A DNA stretch of 43,173 nucleotides from Bacteroidales bacterium (GTDB lineage Bacteria; Bacteroidota; Bacteroidia; Bacteroidales; B18-G4), in NCBI GenBank assembly GCA_030606625.1, contig JAUWGC010000003.1, positions 1 to 43,173 on the forward strand. The letters are read 5' to 3'. The notes below the pieces were generated by a model. The model had not been told where the DNA came from. It did no database searches and saw only the letters and a list, made by a program, of their open reading frames with translations. The translations under genes were made by a program, and so were the position numbers. Each line of letters starts with the position of its first letter. Within the stretch, counting starts at the first letter, position 1. This document shows, one piece after another, positions 1 to 7,522 of this stretch.

Positions 1-57
1 GATAAATGACAAATATTAAATTATTTTTACATTTTTTTAAAACCTTGAATTCTATAC

Positions 58-90
58 TTTATCCTTTGTAAAAAAAAATACGCATCTTTG
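58..90 (+). promoter_or_regulatory. putative promoter of guaA-like gene
   Basis: CATCTTTG at 83-90 matches the Bacteroidetes -7 consensus TAnnTTTG at seven of eight positions, and a TTTA lies about 20 bp upstream. It is followed by an A+T-rich leader to the ATG at 124. A second TTTG at 65-68 could also contribute. The rest of bases 1-57 is A+T-rich with no visible gene. Confidence 0.4.
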
Positions 91-123
91 TAATAAACCA
101 TAATTTATAGTCAAATAAATAAC

Positions 124-1089
124 ATGAAAATCAAGGAAATAAAATTGGAGGAATTAAATCCCCAAAAGTTTATTGAAGAAAAAGTGAAGGAGATTTCTTC
201 GAATGTCGGTAATGATTTAGCTATTAATGCTTTGTCTGGTGGTGTCGATTCTTCAGTTGTTACCATGTTGGGACACAAGGCCTTGGGTGAAAGACTTAAA
301 ACATGTTTTATTAATAATGGCCTGATGAGGGAAGGAGAACCGGAACGTATTGTTACAATGTTTAAGAATTTAGGAATTAACGTTGAAATTATAGACTCTA
401 AAGATGCTTTCTTCAATGCATTAAGAAACATTACAGACCCGGAAGAAAAAAGAGAAGCTATTACTAAAGCATTTTACAAAGATGTTTTTGGTAAGTTAGT
501 AAAGAATAGTGGTGCGAAATATCTTTTCCAGGGAACGATTTTAACGGATGTGGATGAAACAGTTGCGGGAATTAAGAGGCAGCACAATGTATTTGAGCAG
601 TTAGGAATTGACCCTGAAGAAACATTCGGCTACAGGATTATCGAGCCTCTTGTACAGCTCAGAAAACCTGCGGTAAGGGAAGTTGCAAAGGCATTGGGAT
701 TGCATGAAGAAATATATAACAGGCCGCCATTTCCAGGTCCTGCCCTGGCAGCAAGAGTTATTGGAGAGGTAAGGCCGGAAAGAGTTGACACTGTGCGAAA
801 AGCCACAAGGATTGTTGAAGAGGAATTAAGGGATTCGGGAGCATTCCAGTACCTAGCGATTCTGCATGAAGACAAAGTTACTGGAATAAGAGACGAGAAA
901 AGGGATTTTGGTTTTCAGATAGAGGTAAGATGCTGGGAAAGCAAGGATGCCAGGACGGGAAGACCAACAAGGCTTCCTTATGATACATTAGATAGACTAG
1001 CAGAAAGAATAACAACAGAAGTGCCCGATGTTGTAAGTGTTACTTATAACATAACTACAAAACCACCTTCCACCATTGAAGCTATTTAA
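124..1089 (+). CDS. GMP synthase ATP-pyrophosphatase subunit (GuaA C-terminal type, no glutaminase domain)
   Basis: This 321-residue protein matches the ATP-PPase and dimerisation parts of GMP synthase, which adenylates XMP and aminates it to GMP. Visible landmarks are the PP-loop SGGVDSS near residues 39-45, FVNNGL-like CFINNGLMR, QGTILTDV, the XMP-binding PFPGPALAARVIGEV and the C-terminal KPPSTIE tail. The usual bacterial enzyme is about 510-520 residues with an N-terminal class I glutaminase; none is encoded here, and only 123 bp of non-coding DNA lie upstream. It therefore either uses free ammonia or a separately encoded glutaminase, as in archaeal two-subunit GMP synthases. Several motif residues differ from the enterobacterial enzyme (for example KRQHNV for KSHHNV), so a related ATP-PPase with another substrate is possible. 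Confidence 0.78.
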   Translation: MKIKEIKLEELNPQKFIEEKVKEISSNVGNDLAINALSGGVDSSVVTMLGHKALGERLKTCFINNGLMREGEPERIVTMFKNLGINVEIIDSKDAFFNALRNITDPEEKREAITKAFYKDVFGKLVKNSGAKYLFQGTILTDVDETVAGIKRQHNVFEQLGIDPEETFGYRIIEPLVQLRKPAVREVAKALGLHEEIYNRPPFPGPALAARVIGEVRPERVDTVRKATRIVEEELRDSGAFQYLAILHEDKVTGIRDEKRDFGFQIEVRCWESKDARTGRPTRLPYDTLDRLAERITTEVPDVVSVTYNITTKPPSTIEAI

Positions 1090-1158
1090 TGCTTGCCAAC
1101 TGCCATAATTATTTGTACGAAAGGGCTAATTAACAATTTAATCAAAGGAGTGCATAAT

Positions 1159-3363
1159 ATGGATACTGTCTCAATTCTACAAAAAAATAGTATTGGAAGA
1201 AGTTTTATTCCTAATGAGTATCTTCCTGATGGGAAAGATGAGTATTACTACCGTAATATTCAAACATCATATCCGAAGGAACGATGGAGGCATTTACAAT
1301 CAGGTGAGGTCGAAAGACTTGTGAAAAATAACAATACTTCCGACAACTGGGACGAAATTCTCGTTACCGATCAATTTGATTCTGGTCAAATAAAAAATTC
1401 GGAGTTTATCGGTCTGGTTAGAATTGGAAGGGTGCAAAATATTATTCTTGAACATCACGACCTTAAGGTGCCTGCAGGTATTACAAATAGTGTGATCATT
1501 GCATGTGATATTGGAGATGATGTTGCAATTCATAATGCCCGATATTTATCACATTACATTATTGGCGACAGGTGTATATTGTTTAACATCAACGAAATGC
1601 ATACAACTAACTATGCAAAATTCGGCAACGGAATTGTCAAAGAAGGCGAACCGGAAGATGTACGTGTGTGGCTTGACATAATGAACGAAACCGGCTGCCG
1701 TAGTATTATCCCTTTTGATGGCATGATACCTGCTGATGCCTATCTTTGGGCAAAATATCGGGATGACACTGCATTACAAGAAAGGCTGAAAGAGATAACA
1801 CAAAACAGCTTTGATTCCCACCGTGGTTATTATGGTATGATCGGGAGTCAGTGTGTTATTAAGAATTCTCGCATTTTAAAGGATGTCAAGATAGGTTCCA
1901 ACTGCTACATTAAAGGCGCCAATAAAATTAAAAATATAACCATTAACTCGTCAGAGTCAGAACCTACACAGATCGGAGAGGGTGTAGAGTTAGTGAACGG
2001 CATTATAGGTTTTGGGTGTCATATATTTTATGGTTGTAAGGCAGTGAGATTTATTTTAGGCGATAATTCAAATCTTAAATATGGAGCAAGGCTTATTAAT
2101 TCATTTCTTGGGGATAATTCTACAATTTCTTGCTGTGAGGTTCTTAATAATCTCATATTTCCGGCACATGAACAACATCATAATAATTCATTTCTTGTTG
2201 CATCTGTAGTTTTAGGTCAAAGTAACATGGCAGCAGGGGCAACAATTGGTTCAAATCATAATAGCAGAGCAAACGATAACGAAATTCAGGCAGGTCGTGG
2301 GTTTTGGCCAGGATTATGTGTTAGTGTTAAACATTCCTGTCGATTTGCTTCTTTTGTGTTGCTTTCTAAAGCAGACTATCCTGCAGAGCTTGATATCCCG
2401 CTGCCATTTTCACTTCTCAACAACAATACAGCAAAGGACCAACTAGAGGTTTTTCCAGCTTTTTGGTGGTTATATAATATGTATGCCCTGGCAAGAAATT
2501 CATGGAAGTTTATGAATCGTGACAAGCGTGAAAACAAAGTTCAAAAAATTGAATTTGATTCTTTAGCCCCTGACACTATAGAAGAGATATTTAATGCCCT
2601 TCGATTATTGGAACTATGGACAGCTAAAGCCAGTTTACGCAGCAAAGATGATATTAAAGATGAGACAGAACTTGTAAAAACCGGGCGTGAACTCCTGATG
2701 GGATCTGAAGAGCTTATTAATGGTTTGGAAGTTCTTGGGGAAAATATGGAGAAATCAAATCGGAAGGTTATGATTCTTCATGTATATAAAGCATATCATG
2801 CATATTGTGATATGCTTTATTATTATGCCGTAAAGAATTTGTTGGCATATATGAATCTCAACCCCGATGCTACTTTTTTTTCTATGCAAAGTGCATTAAA
2901 GGGTAAACGTGAACATAAATGGGTAAACATTGGAGGACAACTTGTCACAGAGAAAGATGTTACTCAGATACGATCTGATATTGCGTCAGGCAAACTTGTT
3001 GACTGGACAGAAATCCATCGCAGGTATGATAGTCTTTGGGAAAGATATCCATTTGAAAAGCAAAAACATGCATATGCAACGCTTTGCGAGATATTTGAAA
3101 CAGATAAGCTTACAAAAGAACAATGGGAATTAGCTTTAGATAAGGCAGTAAAGATTCAGGAATTCATCAGGGATCAGGTTTATATTTCCAGAAAAAAGGA
3201 TTTTGACAACCCGTTTCGCCAGGCAACATACAGAAATATTGATGAGATGACGGCTGCAATTGGAACAATTGAAGACAATAGTTTTGTTAAACAAGTAAGG
3301 GAAGAAACAGAAGATTTTAAAAAACTGATTGCAGAAATGAGAAACAAAGGCAGATCGAAGTGA
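1159..3363 (+). CDS. DUF4954-type left-handed beta-helix protein
   Basis: A 734-residue cytosolic protein of the kind annotated DUF4954 in Bacteroidetes. The ATG at 1159 is chosen because AAAGGAG sits 8 bp upstream; a TTG at 1093 in the same frame would add 22 residues that do not look like family sequence. The middle third (about residues 205-400) is rich in hexapeptide-like turns such as IGSNCYIKG, IGEGVELVNG and LGDNSNLKYG, the pattern of a left-handed beta-helix seen in GlmU-like acyl- and nucleotidyltransferases. The C-terminal third is helical and charged. No catalytic function is established for the family. The SIS protein downstream suggests a role in amino-sugar or nucleotide-sugar metabolism, but this is inference from context. 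Confidence 0.72.
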   Translation: MDTVSILQKNSIGRSFIPNEYLPDGKDEYYYRNIQTSYPKERWRHLQSGEVERLVKNNNTSDNWDEILVTDQFDSGQIKNSEFIGLVRIGRVQNIILEHHDLKVPAGITNSVIIACDIGDDVAIHNARYLSHYIIGDRCILFNINEMHTTNYAKFGNGIVKEGEPEDVRVWLDIMNETGCRSIIPFDGMIPADAYLWAKYRDDTALQERLKEITQNSFDSHRGYYGMIGSQCVIKNSRILKDVKIGSNCYIKGANKIKNITINSSESEPTQIGEGVELVNGIIGFGCHIFYGCKAVRFILGDNSNLKYGARLINSFLGDNSTISCCEVLNNLIFPAHEQHHNNSFLVASVVLGQSNMAAGATIGSNHNSRANDNEIQAGRGFWPGLCVSVKHSCRFASFVLLSKADYPAELDIPLPFSLLNNNTAKDQLEVFPAFWWLYNMYALARNSWKFMNRDKRENKVQKIEFDSLAPDTIEEIFNALRLLELWTAKASLRSKDDIKDETELVKTGRELLMGSEELINGLEVLGENMEKSNRKVMILHVYKAYHAYCDMLYYYAVKNLLAYMNLNPDATFFSMQSALKGKREHKWVNIGGQLVTEKDVTQIRSDIASGKLVDWTEIHRRYDSLWERYPFEKQKHAYATLCEIFETDKLTKEQWELALDKAVKIQEFIRDQVYISRKKDFDNPFRQATYRNIDEMTAAIGTIEDNSFVKQVREETEDFKKLIAEMRNKGRSK

Positions 3364-3471
3364 AGCGGAGACCCTGAAAAAGCGGGAAGATACAAAGAAA
3401 CATGAATACATAAAAAATATACGTATCAACAGATAAACATTTATATTAACTTTTAAATAAGGAAATCGATT

Positions 3472-4488
3472 ATGAATCTTAAAGAGGAAAAATATTCTAA
3501 GTATGCATTAGTTCGGGAAATGATGGATACTATCGATATAGTTAATAATTTTAACGCGGGCCAGACAAAAGATGTGGCTGGTAAAATTAAATCTATAGGC
3601 AAACTTTTGCTTACAGGCGAAGGATCAAGCCGGATCTTCCCTGCAAAGAATGCTATTCGCAAAGGTCTTACCTGGGGGCTGGATCTTAGCATTATTACTG
3701 ATGGTTCCCGTCAATCGGCGCAATATGATCTTTCAAAATTTGCTGTTTTCTGTGCGTCAAACTCCGGACGAACAAAAGAAGTTGTATTACTTGCAAAGAA
3801 ACTGGCTGAAGCAGGTAATGAAAATCGATTTGCTTTAACAGCTAATGAAGAAACACTTATAGAAGATGCATGCAAAGAAACTTTTATTTTGACCTGTGGA
3901 TGGGAGCAGGCGGTGGCTGCCACAAAGAGTGTTATTGAACAAGCTCTGTTTTATGAATCAATCCTTTGGCATATTAATAACAAAAATAATGCTGCATTAT
4001 GTTTGCAATTAAAGAGTAAAATTGAAGCAGCACTGACAATGCCGATTGAGTCGGGAATAATTGAAGCTGCAGCTAAAGCGCCGACAATTTATTTTGCAGG
4101 TTATAACGATGGTGTGGGTGAAGAACTGACTCTTAAAACTAACGAGATCACCCGGAAAAAGTCAGATTATTTAGAAGGTACATATGCCGTTCATGGTATT
4201 GAAGAAGTTATGGATCAGAACGATATTGTTTTTATAGTAGATCCGATTGATGAGGAAATAGACAAATTTCAAGATGTTTTGGTTAATGGTGTCGGACTTA
4301 AAGTTGTGGCTATTGCTGACAGAGACACACCTTTCACTACTATACTTGTGCCAAATGCAGGTGAGATGAACCCTTATGTATTTTTAAGTGCCGGATGGAA
4401 TTTATTAGTTGAAATAGGTTTGGCTCTGGGTATTAATCTGGATAAGCCAGAACGTGCACGTAAGGTAGGTAATGAATTTATTGAATAG
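3472..4488 (+). CDS. SIS-domain protein resembling the isomerase half of GlmS
   Basis: A 338-residue protein made of two SIS (sugar isomerase) lobes, about the size of the isomerase part of glucosamine-6-phosphate synthase but without its glutaminase domain. The first lobe has the phosphosugar loop GEGSS at 50-53 and SNSGRT at 96-101. The second has LKTNEIT, AVHGIEE and, near the end, DKPERARKVG. By eye, E225, H241 and K331 fall where E. coli GlmS has its isomerase residues E488, H504 and K603, and the 16-residue E-to-H spacing is the same. This points to an active ketose/aldose or deaminating sugar-phosphate isomerase (NagB-II, AgaS or FrlB-like) rather than a dead domain. The substrate cannot be read from sequence. 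It follows the DUF4954 gene by 108 bp on the same strand, so co-transcription is likely. Confidence 0.75.
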   Translation: MNLKEEKYSKYALVREMMDTIDIVNNFNAGQTKDVAGKIKSIGKLLLTGEGSSRIFPAKNAIRKGLTWGLDLSIITDGSRQSAQYDLSKFAVFCASNSGRTKEVVLLAKKLAEAGNENRFALTANEETLIEDACKETFILTCGWEQAVAATKSVIEQALFYESILWHINNKNNAALCLQLKSKIEAALTMPIESGIIEAAAKAPTIYFAGYNDGVGEELTLKTNEITRKKSDYLEGTYAVHGIEEVMDQNDIVFIVDPIDEEIDKFQDVLVNGVGLKVVAIADRDTPFTTILVPNAGEMNPYVFLSAGWNLLVEIGLALGINLDKPERARKVGNEFIE

Positions 4489-4493
4489 CACAT

Positions 4494-4521
4494 AAAAAAA
4501 CCCGGGCACTTAGTGCCCGGG
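4494..4521 (-). terminator. intrinsic terminator of the curlin-repeat gene
   Basis: A perfect 9-bp inverted repeat (CCCGGGCAC, loop TTA, GTGCCCGGG) lies at 4501-4521 and has seven A residues at 4494-4500. Read on the minus strand this is a GC hairpin followed by a T-run, 40 bp past the stop of the curlin-like gene. On the plus strand there is no T-run, so it may only weakly stop transcription from the SIS gene. Confidence 0.82.
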
Positions 4522-4560
4522 AATGCAATTTAAATAAGATCGGGGTGTTTGGCCGTAATA

Positions 4561-5874
4561 TTACTTCTGTATGATATTTGACATATTTTTATTACCAATG
4601 ATGTTAACCTTTGCCATGTTACAGGTTCCTTTCTGAAGAACACCTGAGAAGTTTTTATTACCATATTCGTAAACATTTGCATCGTTCCAGTTTCCTTTCT
4701 GAGTCTGAAAAGCTTCGTTATCGTCTCCACATTGATAAATATCTGCATCATTCCAGTTTCCTTTCTGAGTCTGTGTAGCTTCGTTATCTTCTCCATACTG
4801 GTTAATACCTGCATCGTTCCAGTTTCCTTTCTGAGTCTGAAAAGCTTCGTTATCTGTTCCTTGCTGGCAAACACTTGCAAAGTTCCAGTTTCCTTTCTGG
4901 ATCTGAAAAGCTTCGTTATCGTCTCCTGTCTGGGAAATACTTGTTTTGTTCCAGTTTCCTTTTTGAGTTTGTGATGCTTCATTATCTTCTCCTACCTGGG
5001 AAATACATGCAATGTTCCAGTTTCCTTTCTGAACCTGTAAAGCTTCATTATCTTCTCCTACCTGGTAAACATCTGCATCGTTCCAGTTTCCTTTTTGAGT
5101 TTGTGTAGCTTCATTATCTTCTCCACGTTGGTAAATCCCTGAATAGTTCCAGTTTCCTTTCTGGGTCTGTGATGCTTCGTTGTCTTCTCCTGTCTGGGAA
5201 ACATCTGTAAAGTTCATGTTTCCTTTTTGAACCTGTGATGCTTCATTATCTTCTCCACGTTGGTAAATCCCTGAATAGTTCCAGTTTCCTTTCTGGGTCT
5301 GTGATGCTTCGTTATCTTCTCCAAGTTGGTAAACACCTGCTTCGTTACAGTTTCCTTTTTGAGTTTGTGTAGCTTCGTTATCTTCTCCACGCTGGTAAAC
5401 ATATGTTTTGTTCCAGTTTCCTTTCTGAGTTTGTAAAGCTTCGTTATCTTCTCCATGCTGGGAAACACCTGCTTCATTCCAGTTTCCTTTCTGAGTCTGA
5501 GAAGCTTCGTTATCGTCTCCATGTTGGTAAACACTTGCTTTATTCCAGTTTCCTTTCTGAGTCTGAATAGCTTCGTTATCTTCTCCACGTTGGTAAACAC
5601 TTGCGTCATTCCAGTTTCCTTTCTGAGTCTGTGTAGCTTCGTTATCTTCTCCACGTTGGTAAACACTTACGTCGTTCCAGTTTCCTTTTTGAGTCTGTGT
5701 AGCTTCATTACTTATTCCCCCTTGATTGATAGAGGCAACATTAAAATTTCCTTTTTGTTCTGTTATAGCAGAGTTTTTGTCTCCTTTAATATGATGTTCT
5801 GCTTTATTGGCATTTTGGCCAAATGATACACTTGCTATAAATAATGCGATTGAAATTAAAATTTGTTTTTTCAT
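4561..5874 (-). CDS. curlin-repeat (CsgA/CsgB-like) secreted amyloid protein
   Basis: This 437-residue protein has a signal peptide (MKKQILISIALFIASVSFG) and then consists almost wholly of 22-residue units. Each unit contains two strands of the form G-x-x-N-x-A-x-x-x-Q, for example GEDNEATQTQK followed by GNWNDASVYQR, the hallmark of curlin repeats that stack as a beta-solenoid in curli fibres. There are 16 well conserved units (residues 53-404), a degenerate unit before them and one and a half after. E. coli CsgA has five, so this is unusually long. Five cysteines are scattered through the variable positions. The ATG at 5874 is preferred over one 10 codons upstream because it begins the signal peptide. 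No csgE, csgF, csgG or second curlin gene lies in the window, so secretion partners must be elsewhere. Confidence 0.85.
   Translation of the reverse strand: MKKQILISIALFIASVSFGQNANKAEHHIKGDKNSAITEQKGNFNVASINQGGISNEATQTQKGNWNDVSVYQRGEDNEATQTQKGNWNDASVYQRGEDNEAIQTQKGNWNKASVYQHGDDNEASQTQKGNWNEAGVSQHGEDNEALQTQKGNWNKTYVYQRGEDNEATQTQKGNCNEAGVYQLGEDNEASQTQKGNWNYSGIYQRGEDNEASQVQKGNMNFTDVSQTGEDNEASQTQKGNWNYSGIYQRGEDNEATQTQKGNWNDADVYQVGEDNEALQVQKGNWNIACISQVGEDNEASQTQKGNWNKTSISQTGDDNEAFQIQKGNWNFASVCQQGTDNEAFQTQKGNWNDAGINQYGEDNEATQTQKGNWNDADIYQCGDDNEAFQTQKGNWNDANVYEYGNKNFSGVLQKGTCNMAKVNIIGNKNMSNIIQK
4663..5718 (-). repeat. 16 tandem 66-bp units encoding curlin repeats
   Basis: The DNA coding for residues 53-404 is a tandem array of 16 units of 66 bp. 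Segments such as the one encoding QTQKGNWN are nearly identical between units, whereas the codons for the last six or seven residues of each unit vary. Because 66 is a multiple of three, other frames also stay open for long stretches. Such an array could gain or lose units by recombination. Confidence 0.88.
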
Positions 5875-5944
5875 GATTTTTGTTTTTTTTAGAGTATTAT
5901 ACATTTTATTTATTTATTTTTTTTCTTTACTTGAGTGTGTGATG

Positions 5945-5952
5945 CAAAGTAA
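5945..5952 (-). promoter_or_regulatory. possible -7 box of the curlin-repeat gene
   Basis: On the minus strand the sequence reads TTACTTTG, matching TAnnTTTG at seven of eight positions, about 70 bp upstream of the start codon. A TTTT lies at a suitable distance for a weak -33 element. Confidence 0.3.
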
Positions 5953-5976
5953 CCACGTAAAAGTGCCTGAGTCAAT

Positions 5977-6073
5977 AGGGAATATTACCACATTTGGTTT
6001 ATTTACAGCATATTGCAGGGGGGCGGAAATTACGTATTTGTCAATAAAAGCTAGGGGAATTACCCAGGTATTG
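5977..6073 (-). promoter_or_regulatory. three related motifs upstream of the curlin-repeat gene
   Basis: Three similar stretches occur at 5977-5996, 6021-6040 and 6053-6073. On the gene's strand they read roughly CAAATgtGGTAATaTTCCCT, CAAATACGTAATTTCCGCCC and CAATACCTGGGTAATTCCCC; the shared core is GTAAT followed by TCC. The last contains a near-palindrome (GGGTAATTCCCC). They lie about 100-200 bp upstream of the start, as expected for activator or repressor sites. The binding protein is unknown. Confidence 0.4.
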
Positions 6074-6146
6074 TATGGGTGTTTTGCCAACTCCACGACA
6101 GTCAACTAACTGATTCTATGCCTTTTAGGAAGTATTTGCGGACAGT

Positions 6147-6174
6147 CTTTTCACTTTTCACTTTTCACTCTTCA
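6147..6174. repeat. heptamer array, word CTTTTCA
   Basis: Four tandem 7-bp units (CTTTTCA three times, then CTCTTCA) lie in the spacer 3' of galM. This is one of a series of 7-bp-period arrays in this window. Confidence 0.85.
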
Positions 6175-6248
6175 CTAATAGACAAAAATTCAATATTTTA
6201 TTCTTGTTTTGATAAAATAAATCAATGAAAACCTGCCTTAAATAATAT

Positions 6249-7403
6249 TTACCTGGTTGAGAATTTATAAATGGTTGTATAACCGTATGTATTTTCGGGG
6301 TATAGTATTACAGAAGGAAAGCCAGGTTTATTGGGGGAATCAGGGAAATGTTGTGTTTCAAGGCATAAACCATAATGTTTCTGGTATATTTTCCTGTTCT
6401 TACCGGTGATGCTGCCATCAAGAAAGTTCCCGGAATAGAACTGCATGCCGGGTTCGGTTGTAAAGACTTCCATTACCCTGCCAGTATGAGGTTCATATAA
6501 CTCAGCTACTTTTGCCATTTTGCCACCGTTATTCAAGACATAATTGTGATCATATCCTCCTTCAACCTCTTTTATCCTTGAACCAATGTTATGCGGAGTG
6601 GTAAAATCCATTTCGGTATTTTTTACTTTCTTTAGTTCACCTGTGGGGATCAGTGTTTCATCTACCGGTGTATACATATCAGCATCAATCATAAGAATAT
6701 GGTCCAGGATGTCTCCTGATCCGGCCCCTGCAAGATTAAAATAGCTGTGATGGGTCAAATTGACCGGTGTGGGCTGGTCGGTGTGCGCTTCATATTTTAT
6801 TTTTAGTTCATTATCGTTTGTGAGGGTATAAATAACCTTGACTGACAAGTTGCCGGGATATCCTTCTTCTCCGTCCTGGCTCAGGTAAAACAGACTTACT
6901 GAAACACTGTCCTTGTCAACATAATCTTTTGAATCCCAAACCACTTTGTCGAATCCTTTTATTCCTCCATGCAAATGATTTTTTCCGTTATTGGCAGCTA
7001 AAGTATATTCTTTACCTTCCAGTGTGAATTTCCCATTGGCTATCCTGTTGGCGTATCGCCCCACTATTGCACCAAAATAAGGATGGCCTGTCAGGTAGTT
7101 ATTTAAACTGTCAAAGCCCAAAACTATATCATCAAAATTATGCTTGTTGTCGGGTACCAGGATTGAAGTGACAATACCGCCATAATTTGTTAATTTAACC
7201 ACCATATCATTTTCATTAATGAGTGTGTATAGGTAAATTGGTACAGTATCATTAACAGTACCAAATATTTCTCTTTTGATCTGCATAAGTGTCTTATTTG
7301 ATTTTTGGTTACCGGAAAATTTTTCTTGCTGGTTATTCATACATGAGGATGTGATAAGAAAACCTGCAACTATAATACAAAGCAGTAATATATTCTTTTT
7401 CAT
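6249..7403 (-). CDS. galM: aldose 1-epimerase (mutarotase), lipoprotein form
   Basis: A 384-residue GalM-family enzyme that interconverts alpha and beta anomers of aldoses such as glucose and galactose. It starts with a lipoprotein signal (MKKNILLLCIIVAGFLITSSC, lipobox ITSSC), so it is probably membrane-anchored in the periplasm. Family motifs are present in order: VGRYANRIANGKF, NGKNHLHGGIKGFD, the catalytic-histidine region VNLTHHSYFNLAG, GGYDHNYVL and PGMQFYSGNFLDG. The divergent neighbour is a vSGLT-like sugar symporter, so the pair probably supplies the anomer preferred for uptake. Start is at the head of the signal peptide. Confidence 0.92.
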   Translation of the reverse strand: MKKNILLLCIIVAGFLITSSCMNNQQEKFSGNQKSNKTLMQIKREIFGTVNDTVPIYLYTLINENDMVVKLTNYGGIVTSILVPDNKHNFDDIVLGFDSLNNYLTGHPYFGAIVGRYANRIANGKFTLEGKEYTLAANNGKNHLHGGIKGFDKVVWDSKDYVDKDSVSVSLFYLSQDGEEGYPGNLSVKVIYTLTNDNELKIKYEAHTDQPTPVNLTHHSYFNLAGAGSGDILDHILMIDADMYTPVDETLIPTGELKKVKNTEMDFTTPHNIGSRIKEVEGGYDHNYVLNNGGKMAKVAELYEPHTGRVMEVFTTEPGMQFYSGNFLDGSITGKNRKIYQKHYGLCLETQHFPDSPNKPGFPSVILYPENTYGYTTIYKFSTR

Positions 7404-7428
7404 TATAAAAAATTTATTTATTGTTAAT

Positions 7429-7458
7429 CAAAAGTACAATTTATCTTCAGTTTTGAAA
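7429..7458 (-). promoter_or_regulatory. promoter of galM
   Basis: The minus strand reads TACTTTTG at 7429-7436, a perfect TAnnTTTG -7 box about 26 bp before the start codon. A TTTC (7455-7458) about 18-20 bp upstream may serve as the -33 element. It overlaps the -33 element of the divergent symporter promoter. Confidence 0.55.
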
Positions 7459-7483
7459 TATTAAAAAGAGTTATTTATATTTG
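7452..7483 (+). promoter_or_regulatory. promoter of the Na+/sugar symporter gene
   Basis: TTTG at 7452-7455, a 20-bp spacer and TATATTTG at 7476-7483 match both elements of the Bacteroidetes sigma-A promoter (TTTG, about 19-21 bp, TAnnTTTG). The start codon is 40 bp downstream. Confidence 0.75.
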
Positions 7484-7522
7484 GTCTTTTCTTTTTAATT
7501 ATTAATGAAATAAATATTCATT

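Larger units (their letters stand above)
5875..6248. other. intergenic region between curlin gene and galM
   Basis: This 374-bp spacer has no convincing gene. It holds the presumed promoter and operator region of the curlin-like gene (5945-6073) and a heptamer array (6147-6174). A 63-codon open frame at 5914-6105 on the minus strand overlaps the regulatory repeats and resembles no family I recognise. Confidence 0.6.

Noticed and set aside
1093-1158. Upstream TTG start for the DUF4954 protein
   Set aside because: The ATG at 1159 has a strong AAAGGAG ribosome-binding site, and the extra 22 residues do not look like part of the fold.
4663-5718. CRISPR-like array of regularly spaced repeats
   Set aside because: The period is 66 bp with conserved coding sequence throughout, no unique spacers between identical repeats and no cas genes. 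It encodes curlin units.
4530-5826. Several long open frames on both strands inside the curlin-repeat gene
   Set aside because: They are shadows of a 66-bp array, whose length is a multiple of three; they lack signal peptides and sensible starts, whereas the curlin frame has a signal peptide and a known repeat.
5914-6105. 63-codon minus-strand frame upstream of the curlin gene
   Set aside because: It has no recognisable domain or signal peptide and it covers the putative regulatory repeats and promoter, so it is more likely untranslated leader or control DNA.
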